From: Lysobacterales bacterium
Lineage (GTDB): Bacteria; Pseudomonadota; Gammaproteobacteria; Xanthomonadales; Rhodanobacteraceae
DNA length: 11,356 bases
Direction of reading: 5' to 3'
Assembly (NCBI GenBank): GCA_013298265.1
Contig: JAAFHE010000058.1
Span: 1 to 11,356 of the forward strand
Below the pieces are notes generated by a model that saw only the letters and a list, made by a program, of their open reading frames with translations, was not told the DNA's origin and did not search any database. The position numbers and the translations under genes are program-made. Positions 5,375 to 11,356 of this stretch are shown here, in pieces (position 1 is the stretch's first letter; each line of letters begins with the position of its first letter).

Positions 5375-7651
5375 TCAGAAATCGTAACGCGCACTCACCG
5401 TGTATTGCCGCGGCGCTCCATAGAAACCGGTCAGCACGCCGAGCACCGGAATGTTGTACCCGGTCGTGCGGTACTCCTTGTCGGTGAGGTTGGTGCCCTG
5501 CAACGCGAGAGTCCAGTCCGGGTTGACCTTCCAGATCACGCCGGCATTGAGCAGACCGTAGCCGTCCTGACGGATCACCGGGCTCAGGTCCGTCGTCGGG
5601 AACACTTCGCTCTGGTAGCTGTAGCCCGCGCGCGCTGAGAGATTGCCGCCGCTGGCCAGCTCGGTGCGGTATTCGACATTCACCGCACCGGAGAAGCGTG
5701 GTGCATTGGTGAACTTCTGATCGTTAGCGACATTGACGCCTCTGGTGAAGAATTCGTCGTACTTCGCATCAAGCCAGGCGAGGTTGCCGCTGATCGCCCA
5801 GTGCTCGCTCGGCAGCCACTGGTATTCCATCTCCAGGCCCTGCACATGGCCCTTGCCAGCGTTGGTGAAGTCGCCGAAGAACGCATCGTCCACACCGTCG
5901 CCGTTGCTGTCGAACGCCGTGAACACCGATAGCTGGATGTCTTGGTACTTGTTATAGAAGTACGCGAAGTTCAGGAACAGGCTCTGGTCGGCGAGCGACA
6001 TCTTGGTGCCGACTTCGAAGCTGTCGACCTTTTCGTCCTCAAACGGTTCGGCCGAACGCGGCACCGCGACGGCGTTGGCGCGGATGTTGAAGCCGCCGGA
6101 CTTGAAGCCGCGCGAAGCCACGCCGTAGAGCATCACGTTGTCGGTCAGCTTGAAATCGAGCGCGACCTTGGGCGAGACGTTGGTGAAGTTCACCGTGCGG
6201 TTGAAGTTCGCCACCGTCGTCGTCGGCGTCGTGAATGTCGCGTCGGTATAGCCGCGGTTGAGCACGACGGCGTGCTTGTCCTCGTCGGTCCAGCGCGCGC
6301 CGAAGTCGACCGAGAAGCGGTCGGTGAAGTCGAAGGTCCAGTCGGCGTAGGCGGCGATGGACTCGGTATACACCGTGCCCTGGGTATCGCCGAACGAGGC
6401 GTTGAAGAAGTTGTTGAGCACCTGGCCGCCGGCTTCGCCGTCGAAGCTGTAGAGGCCCATGACGCCGCGCGCCATGCCACCGCCGTCGTAGTTGGCCTGC
6501 AGTTCGTTGGTGGTCTGTTCGTCCCGATAGAACGCCTTCACGTCGGCGATCTTGTTCGGCAGCGTGTCGAAGTCGATGTTGGTTTCGGTGTCCGAATCGC
6601 GCCGCGCGAAGATGTACTTGAACGCCCAGGAATCGGTCGCGCGCCAGTTCGCCGTTCCGGACAGCCCTTTCATGCTGGTGTCGTTGACGTTGGGCATGCC
6701 GCCGCGGATGTCGTAGCGGTCGTCGAGCGGCAGCAGACTTGGCGCGAAGCGGTTCGGCGCGAGCATGCGCGCGCCGCGCACGCCGGACTGATCATCCATC
6801 CAGTCGAAGGCGAAGTTGAGGTCGAAGCGGTCGCTGATGTCGGCGCCGACGTTGGCGCGGAAGGCATTGATTTCCTTGTCGGAAACCGGCGCACCGTTGT
6901 TCAGGTTCTCGCCGAAGCCATCGCGGTTGAGGCTGGCCACGGCCAGACGCGCGCGGATCGCGCTGTCACTGCCGCCTACGGGGCCGCCGATCGCACCCTT
7001 GGCATCGAGCTGGCCATAGTTGCCGATGGTGAGCTGGGCATAGCCGTCAACTTCCTTGGGCAACCCCTTGGAGATGTACTTGATCGCGCCACCGATGGTG
7101 TTCTTCCCGTAGAGCGTGCCCTGCGGGCCGCGCAGCACTTCAACGCGGTCGACGTCGAACACATCGAGCAGGGCACCCTGCGGACGCGCGATATAGACGT
7201 CGTCGAGGTAGATGCCGACACCGGGATCCACGCCCCACAGCGGATCGGACTGGCCGATGCCGCGGATATAGGCTGTCACCGTGCTGCTCGAACCGCGCGC
7301 CGCGTAGATCGTCAGGTTCGGCACCTGCGCGTCGAGATCGCCGATGTCCTCGACATTGAGCTTTTCCATTGCATCGGCGGTAAACGCGGTGACCGCCACC
7401 GGCACGTCCTGCAGCGTCTCCTCGCGCTTGCGCGCGGTCACGGTGACGCGGTCCAGCGTGGTGACGCTGCCTGCGCTGGCCGTATCGTCATCCGCGGCGG
7501 CACTCGCGGACTCAGTCGCGGACTCAGTCGCGGCTTCGGTGGTGGCTCCGGTTTCGGCCGCGCTCGCGGATTCCTCGTTGGCCCAGGCCATCGGCGCCAG
7601 CAGCACACAGCCGATCGCCAGCGCCAGGTAGTTTCGCTTCATCCGCTTCAT
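5375..7651 (-). CDS. TonB-dependent outer-membrane receptor
   Basis: A complete gene of 758 residues, normal for the family. ATG 7651 is chosen because AGAAGGGG lies about 8 bases upstream and a clean signal peptide follows: MKRMKRN, a hydrophobic core, and AWA before a cut after residue 24. Residues 25-62 are a low-complexity Ala/Ser/Thr/Glu linker. A TonB box (LDRVTVTAR) lies at 66-74. The plug spans ~76-195, with AYIRGIG, DDVYIARPQG and the conserved VEVLRGPQGTLYGKNTIGGAI. The remaining ~560 residues are a 22-strand barrel ending in Tyr-Asp-Phe, as such porins do. A calcium-loop-like DSNGDGVDD lies at 581-589. It imports a substrate too large or too scarce for porins, using TonB-ExbBD energy. 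The substrate cannot be read from sequence; no siderophore or cobalamin gene is near. It diverges from a GntP permease, which suggests a carbon source. Confidence 0.93.
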   Translation of the reverse strand: MKRMKRNYLALAIGCVLLAPMAWANEESASAAETGATTEAATESATESASAAADDDTASAGSVTTLDRVTVTARKREETLQDVPVAVTAFTADAMEKLNVEDIGDLDAQVPNLTIYAARGSSSTVTAYIRGIGQSDPLWGVDPGVGIYLDDVYIARPQGALLDVFDVDRVEVLRGPQGTLYGKNTIGGAIKYISKGLPKEVDGYAQLTIGNYGQLDAKGAIGGPVGGSDSAIRARLAVASLNRDGFGENLNNGAPVSDKEINAFRANVGADISDRFDLNFAFDWMDDQSGVRGARMLAPNRFAPSLLPLDDRYDIRGGMPNVNDTSMKGLSGTANWRATDSWAFKYIFARRDSDTETNIDFDTLPNKIADVKAFYRDEQTTNELQANYDGGGMARGVMGLYSFDGEAGGQVLNNFFNASFGDTQGTVYTESIAAYADWTFDFTDRFSVDFGARWTDEDKHAVVLNRGYTDATFTTPTTTVANFNRTVNFTNVSPKVALDFKLTDNVMLYGVASRGFKSGGFNIRANAVAVPRSAEPFEDEKVDSFEVGTKMSLADQSLFLNFAYFYNKYQDIQLSVFTAFDSNGDGVDDAFFGDFTNAGKGHVQGLEMEYQWLPSEHWAISGNLAWLDAKYDEFFTRGVNVANDQKFTNAPRFSGAVNVEYRTELASGGNLSARAGYSYQSEVFPTTDLSPVIRQDGYGLLNAGVIWKVNPDWTLALQGTNLTDKEYRTTGYNIPVLGVLTGFYGAPRQYTVSARYDF
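7505..7540. repeat. 12-bp tandem repeat inside the receptor gene
   Basis: CGCGGACTCAGT occurs twice in tandem (7505-7516 and 7517-7528), followed by a degenerate third copy to 7540. It encodes the Thr-Glu-Ser-Ala-type repeats of the linker before the TonB box. Copy changes would stay in frame and alter linker length in four-residue steps. Confidence 0.75.
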
Positions 7652-7914
7652 TGCTGCTGCCCCTTCTGAGAACGCTGAGTACGTCGATATGTGTTGGTTG
7701 CTACGGAGTTGCAGAGATCGGCTGCCGAGCACAAGGAACAAGCACCAGCATCGACGCAGTACCCCGCCGGAGCGTGCGTCCTGCCCACGGACCCCTGCCG
7801 CCATTTTGCGCCAAGGCTAGGCTGCGCCCGACGCGGGCGGCATCGTACCTTCGGACAATGGGCCGTCCGGCGGCGCTTCCCGACACTCGCTGCGTCGGAC
7901 GTGGGAGCCAGGGA
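7652..7914. promoter_or_regulatory. Divergent intergenic region between the TonB receptor and the GntP permease
   Basis: These 263 bp must hold the promoters of both genes. Visible structure is limited to a short inverted repeat TCGGC-T-GCCGA at 7718-7728, a 6-bp GC stem CGCCCG/CGGGCG at 7825-7839, and the two ribosome sites (AGAAGGGG for the receptor; GGGAG at 7903-7907 for the permease). I cannot assign -10/-35 elements with confidence. In-frame codons extend upstream of both chosen starts but read as non-protein sequence. Confidence 0.5.
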
Positions 7915-9318
7915 ATGTCTTTTCTGATTGTGTTGGCCGCGCTGTGCTTTCTGATGTGGGTCGCCTATCGCGGCCACAGCGTGATCCTGTTCGCTCCGGT
8001 CGCAGCACTCGGTGCCGTGCTGCTGACGGATCCGGCCCTGGTTGCGCCCATGTTCACCGGCCTGTTCATGGACAAGATGGTCGGATTTCTCAAACTGTAC
8101 TTTCCCGTGTTCTTGCTCGGCGCGGTATTCGGCAAGCTGATCGAGATCTCGGGCTTTTCCAAAGCCATTGTCGCCGCGACGATCCGCCTGTTCGGCGCGC
8201 AGCGCGCCATGCTCTCGATCGTCGCCGTGTGCGCGTTGCTGACCTACGGCGGCGTCTCGCTGTTCGTCGTGGTGTTCGCCGTCTATCCGTTTGCGGCCGA
8301 GCTGTTCCGCCAGAGCGACATTCCCAAGCGCCTGATCCCCGGCACGATCGCACTCGGCGCTTTCACGTTCACGATGGACGCGCTGCCCGGCACGCCACAG
8401 ATACAGAACATCATTCCGTCCACTTTTTTCGGCACCAACTCCTGGGCCGCGCCGGTACTGGGCTGCGTCGGCGCGGTGTTCATCCTGATCGTCGGACTGG
8501 TCTATCTCGACTGGCGCCGTCGGCAGGCGCTGGCGGCGGGCGAAGGCTACGGCAACGCCGCGACGCTGCAGAACGAACCCGCAACGTTTGCCGGCACAGC
8601 GCTGGCCAACCCGCTGGTCGCGATCCTGCCGCTGGTCCTCGTTGGCGTATCCAACAAACTGTTTACGAGCCTGATTCCGCGCGTCTACGGTGCCAGCCAC
8701 GAGTTCGTGCCCGCGGCCATGGGCAAGGCCGCGCCAGTGGTCCAGGAAATCAGCAAGGTCGCCGCGATCTGGGCGGTCGAAGGCGCCCTGCTCGTCGGCA
8801 TCGCGACGGTGCTCGCCTTCGCCTGGAAACCGGTCATGGCAAGCTTCGCCGACGGCACACGCACCGCCATCGGCGGCGCACTGCTCGCAGCCATGAACAC
8901 CGCATCGGAATATGGCTTTGGTGCCGTGATCGCTGCATTGCCAGGCTTCGTCGTCGTGGCGCAGGCCCTGGCGTCGATTCCGGATCCGCTCGTCAACGAG
9001 GCCATCACGATCACCGCGCTGGCCGGTATCACGGGCTCGGCTTCCGGCGGCATGAGCATCGCACTGGCGGCCATGGCCGACACCTTCATCGCGAACGCCA
9101 ACGCCGCCGCGATCCCGATGGAAGTGCTGCACCGCGTCGCGTCCATGGCGTCGGGCGGCATGGATACGCTGCCGCACAACGGCGCCGTCATCACACTGCT
9201 GGCCGTGACCGGCCTGAGCCACCGCCAGGCCTACAAGGACATCTTCGCGATCACGCTGATCAAGACCCTGGCCGTATTCGTCATCATCGCGACTTACTAC
9301 GCGACCGGCCTGGTCTGA
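7915..9318 (+). CDS. GntP-family permease, probably for a short-chain hydroxy acid or carboxylate
   Basis: 467 residues, the usual length for GntP permeases (about 440-470), with about 12 hydrophobic segments in the inner membrane. The start at 7915 has GGGAG seven bases upstream and places a membrane helix at residue 2. The reading frame is open further upstream to 7651, but that part is not membrane-like. Family-type motifs include LLTYGGVSLFVVVFAVYPFA at 108-127, TMDALPGTPQIQNIIP at 153-168 and SGGMDTLPHNGAVITLL at 413-429. GntP proteins carry gluconate, other sugar acids or hydroxy acids by proton symport. The overall sequence reads most like the branch found beside 3-hydroxybutyrate genes in Pseudomonas and Burkholderia, but that is from memory and the substrate is inference. 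Its promoter faces that of the TonB receptor. Its 3' end overlaps the convergent exporter by 22 bp. Confidence 0.9.
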   Translation: MSFLIVLAALCFLMWVAYRGHSVILFAPVAALGAVLLTDPALVAPMFTGLFMDKMVGFLKLYFPVFLLGAVFGKLIEISGFSKAIVAATIRLFGAQRAMLSIVAVCALLTYGGVSLFVVVFAVYPFAAELFRQSDIPKRLIPGTIALGAFTFTMDALPGTPQIQNIIPSTFFGTNSWAAPVLGCVGAVFILIVGLVYLDWRRRQALAAGEGYGNAATLQNEPATFAGTALANPLVAILPLVLVGVSNKLFTSLIPRVYGASHEFVPAAMGKAAPVVQEISKVAAIWAVEGALLVGIATVLAFAWKPVMASFADGTRTAIGGALLAAMNTASEYGFGAVIAALPGFVVVAQALASIPDPLVNEAITITALAGITGSASGGMSIALAAMADTFIANANAAAIPMEVLHRVASMASGGMDTLPHNGAVITLLAVTGLSHRQAYKDIFAITLIKTLAVFVIIATYYATGLV

Positions 9319-10265
9319 GCTGCCGGCTTCGGCTGCACGCGTACCGCGAGCACGACGCCGGCGATCAGCAGCGCGATCCCGAACATCGTCAGCAGCGGCG
9401 GCGCGTGACTGCGCAGCGCAAACGCATACGCCAGCGCCGCGAGCGTCTCGAACACGATGAGCTGGCCGGCGATCGCGGTCGGCAGTCGCTGACTGGCCTG
9501 GTTCCAGCACAGCGTGCCGAGCCAGGACGCGAACAGGCCAATGGCACACATCAGTGCGACGAATACACCCGGCCGCGGACCGAGCGGCATCGCGAAGCTG
9601 GACGCCGACCAGGTCATGCCGCCCCAGAGCAGCGCATATCCGGCCTCGGCAAGCGGCAGTGTCACCAGGCCCTGCGCGGTTGCCCATGCGCGCGGGCTGC
9701 GGCCCGTGTGGTCTCGCAACCAATCGGCGTTGCGCAGCGGATACCAGGTCCAGCACGCGACTGCGACGAGCGCCAGTGCGGCACCGCTCAGGTAGCGCCA
9801 CGGATCGGCCGCAGGATCGCTACGCAGCGCCGCCAGCTCGACCTGGTTGACGCAAGCCACACCGAGGCCGATCAGTGCCAGCGATGGCGCGAGCTTGCGC
9901 CAGGGCAACGTGCCGTCCCGCCGCGCGTTGCGACGGTTCGCGCAGATCGCGATGACGACCGGCAGCGTGCCGATGATCATCGTCGGCAGCGGCCCGCCCG
10001 CGCGCTGGATCGCCGCCGCAAGGCAGACGTAGTACAGCACGTTGCCGATCGCGGAAAGTTTCAACGCCTCCAGCCAGTCGCCACGGCTGAGCCGGCGCAG
10101 TTCGATACGATCGAACCAGGCCAAGGGCAGCGCGATCAGGCCAAACGCGAGATAGCGCCCCACCGACTGCAGTGCGGCCGGATACTCCGGCAGCAGCAAC
10201 GGCCCGACAAAGACGAGGCCCCAGAACAGGCCGGCGATGAGTGCGTAGACGATGCCGATGAGCAT
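9297..10265 (-). CDS. DMT-superfamily (EamA-type) transporter
   Basis: 322 residues with about ten hydrophobic segments in two halves, as expected for the drug/metabolite transporter fold in the inner membrane. Landmarks are GLFWGLVFV at residues 12-20, the loop EYPAALQSVGRYLAFGLIAL at 27-46 and, in the second half, GTLCWNQASQRLPTAIAGQL at 250-269. I chose ATG 10265 because it puts the first helix at the N-terminus. The ribosome site there is weak, and an in-frame GTG at 10340, overlapping the end of the AraC gene, would add 25 polar residues. It lies 61 bp downstream of the AraC gene on the same strand, so the pair is probably an operon with the regulator controlling an exporter of amino acids or metabolites. 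The substrate is unknown. Confidence 0.85.
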   Translation of the reverse strand: MLIGIVYALIAGLFWGLVFVGPLLLPEYPAALQSVGRYLAFGLIALPLAWFDRIELRRLSRGDWLEALKLSAIGNVLYYVCLAAAIQRAGGPLPTMIIGTLPVVIAICANRRNARRDGTLPWRKLAPSLALIGLGVACVNQVELAALRSDPAADPWRYLSGAALALVAVACWTWYPLRNADWLRDHTGRSPRAWATAQGLVTLPLAEAGYALLWGGMTWSASSFAMPLGPRPGVFVALMCAIGLFASWLGTLCWNQASQRLPTAIAGQLIVFETLAALAYAFALRSHAPPLLTMFGIALLIAGVVLAVRVQPKPAAQTRPVA

Positions 10266-10326
10266 CGCACGAGCTTGCGCCACGGCACCGGACACGTCTT
10301 GAACCAGATTGCTCCTGCGCTCCCGC

Positions 10327-11181
10327 TCACCCGCGGGCACCCGCCGGCCGCGGCACCGTTCCGAGCAATTGGCGCTGATAGCGTGCCGGCGTAACCCCGT
10401 AACGCCAGGCGAACGCGCGCGTCAGATGCGCCTGATCCGCAAGCCCGCATTCCGCGGCAACCTGTGCCGGCGCGACGCCGGCCGCGAGCAGGCGCTTGGC
10501 CCTCTGCAGACGCAGAGCCATCAGCAACTGGTGCGGCGTCGCGTGGTAGTGCGCGCGAAAGCGGCGCAGAAAGTGGAACGGACTGAGATGGACCAACGCG
10601 GCCAGCTGCTCCAGCGTGATGCGGTCCGCGAGATGCGCATGCAGATAATCGACAACCCGCTCGAATCGCAATGCACCTTCCGCCGGCACCGGCCGCGGCC
10701 GTTGCACATGCGGCGACAGCGTCCGCAGCAATTCGACCAGCAAGCCGTCGAACGCCAGCGGCGACGGCGTTCGCCAGAGCCGATCGAGCAATGACGTCAC
10801 CTTTCGCGCGCGCGGCACATCCACCCGCACCGCATCGGCAAACCACCACTCCGCTTCACCGCTGATCCCCGCTGCCACCTCCGCATCGAGATAGATCATG
10901 CGATAGCGCCAGCCGCCCTCGGTCTCGGCACGCCCCGTATGCAACTCGTCCGGATTCATCAGCACCAGCGAATCCGCCGGTGCCAGATGCTCCACCCCGC
11001 GCAGCCGAAACCGCTCCACCCCCTGCTCGATCGCACCCAGCCCGAATGCCGCATGCGTATGCGGCTCGAACGCGTGCTGCACGATATGCGCTCGATACAG
11101 TTCAACCCCGGAGCGATGCGCCGGATGGCGGAACTCCGCCCTGTCGGACGGGAAATCGAAGGTGGCGGGGATGCCTTGCAC
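10327..11181 (-). CDS. AraC-family transcriptional regulator
   Basis: 284 residues from the GTG at 11181. An N-terminal cupin (AraC ligand-binding type) domain covers ~20-100, with FEPHTH at 38-43 and NPDELHTG at 76-83. The C-terminal DNA-binding domain has two helix-turn-helix units, ~187-210 (ITLEQLAALVHLSPFHFLRRF) and ~235-262, with the family signature GLADQAHLTRAFAWRYGVTP. It probably binds a small effector and controls the adjacent DMT exporter and itself. The start is uncertain: GTG 11181 has only GGAAGC 15 bases upstream, and the frame is open to a TTG at 11253 with no ribosome site. I prefer the shorter form because the extra 24 residues look unlike a cupin and run into repeats. The stop at 10327 lies close to the exporter start. 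Confidence 0.88.
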   Translation of the reverse strand: MQGIPATFDFPSDRAEFRHPAHRSGVELYRAHIVQHAFEPHTHAAFGLGAIEQGVERFRLRGVEHLAPADSLVLMNPDELHTGRAETEGGWRYRMIYLDAEVAAGISGEAEWWFADAVRVDVPRARKVTSLLDRLWRTPSPLAFDGLLVELLRTLSPHVQRPRPVPAEGALRFERVVDYLHAHLADRITLEQLAALVHLSPFHFLRRFRAHYHATPHQLLMALRLQRAKRLLAAGVAPAQVAAECGLADQAHLTRAFAWRYGVTPARYQRQLLGTVPRPAGARG

Positions 11182-11266
11182 GACGCGAGAGTGCCATAGC
11201 TTCCGGTAGCGTGCGGCAAGGCAATCTGAAGCTGCCGCTCCCGCTACACACAAGGCCCGCTAACCA

Positions 11267-11341
11267 CAACCCACTGAATCGGACACGGTGAACCATGGGT
11301 CAATACCGTCCCGATCTTCAACCCACTGAATAGGACAGTGG
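11267..11341. repeat. Imperfect direct repeat of about 22 bp, spaced 52 bp
   Basis: CAACCCACTGAATCGGACA begins at 11267 and CAACCCACTGAATAGGACA begins at 11319. The two copies differ at one position over 19 bp, and a looser match continues for a few bases. Copy 2 lies inside the inverted repeat at the window end. Repeated short sequences at an end are typical of some insertion sequences, for example the IS21 family, but no transposase is in view. Confidence 0.65.
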
Positions 11342-11356
11342 GTTGAAGATCGGGAC
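11308..11356. repeat. Perfect 21-bp inverted repeat reaching the window end
   Basis: Bases 11308-11328 (starting GTCCCGATCTTCAACC) are the exact reverse complement of 11336-11356, with a 7-base spacer AATAGGA. The right arm ends on the last base given, so the palindrome may continue outside the window. It could be an insertion-sequence end, a hairpin at a mobile-element junction, or a fold-back artefact at a contig end. Confidence 0.85.

Noticed and set aside
5942..7669. A 575-codon plus-strand open frame opposite the TonB receptor
   Set aside because: Its Val/Glu/Arg-rich shadow composition has no recognisable domain, and the receptor is complete on the minus strand.
7648..9801. A 717-codon minus-strand open frame opposite the permease
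   Set aside because: It is an Arg/Asp-rich shadow covering the permease, the divergent promoter region and part of the exporter in the wrong frame.
10331..10353. An inverted pair of CCGCGG hexamers at the AraC-exporter junction
   Set aside because: Each hexamer is self-palindromic and common at this GC content, and there is no U-tract or further symmetry.
7944..10394. An 816-codon plus-strand open frame spanning the permease and the exporter
   Set aside because: It overlaps two well-supported genes in the wrong frame or strand and has Arg/His-rich shadow composition.
11102..11296. A minus-strand frame beginning like a lipoprotein signal (MVHRVRFSGLWLAGLVCS)
   Set aside because: The residue before Cys is Val rather than Ala or Gly. 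The rest is a shadow of the AraC gene, and the start lies in repeat DNA.

Overview
The window is about two thirds GC with strongly GC-rich third codon positions. It looks like chromosomal DNA of a high-GC gammaproteobacterium, most likely of the Xanthomonadales (Lysobacter/Rhodanobacter relatives). That placement is inference from gene content: a secreted reprolysin-type protease precursor, a TonB-dependent receptor with an Ala/Ser/Thr/Glu-rich mature N-terminus, and a transporter-fused hybrid histidine kinase of the CrbS/MxtR type. No rRNA, tRNA, CRISPR array, phage gene or complete insertion sequence is visible.

Layout, left to right. (1) 1-574, minus: the first ~191 residues of a secreted protein resembling a reprolysin-like metallopeptidase precursor, cut by the window edge. 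(2) 575-960: its upstream region, with a degenerate 15-bp tandem repeat built on CATATG. (3) 961-1363, minus: a small unrecognised coding remnant that needs one +1 frameshift to join its two halves; its stop lies in a perfect hairpin. (4) 1591-4929, minus: an 1112-residue hybrid sensor kinase (SLC5-like membrane domain, linker, PAS, HisKA, ATPase, receiver); its stop also lies in a perfect hairpin. (5) 4930-5374: a spacer with three successive intrinsic-terminator candidates for the receptor transcript, then the presumed kinase promoter region. (6) 5375-7651, minus: a complete 758-residue TonB-dependent receptor. (7) 7652-7914: a divergent intergenic region. (8) 7915-9318, plus: a GntP-family permease. 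(9) 9297-10265, minus: a DMT/EamA exporter whose 3' end overlaps that of the permease by 22 bp. (10) 10327-11181, minus: an AraC-family regulator just upstream of, and probably cotranscribed with, the exporter. (11) 11182-11356: upstream DNA ending in short direct repeats and a 21-bp perfect inverted repeat that finishes on the last base of the window.

The genes fit a carbon-source sensing and uptake neighbourhood. The receptor and the permease diverge from one 263-bp region and could move one solute across the outer and inner membranes. The kinase belongs to a family that senses or responds to short-chain carboxylates, and the permease resembles the (hydroxy)butyrate-type branch of GntP. This functional link is inference only. 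The AraC/DMT pair looks like a separate regulator-exporter unit. I found no convincing new multi-gene system. The most unusual signals are the repeat array near 775-831, the frameshifted orphan at 961-1363, the two stop codons embedded in hairpins, and the inverted repeat at the right edge.
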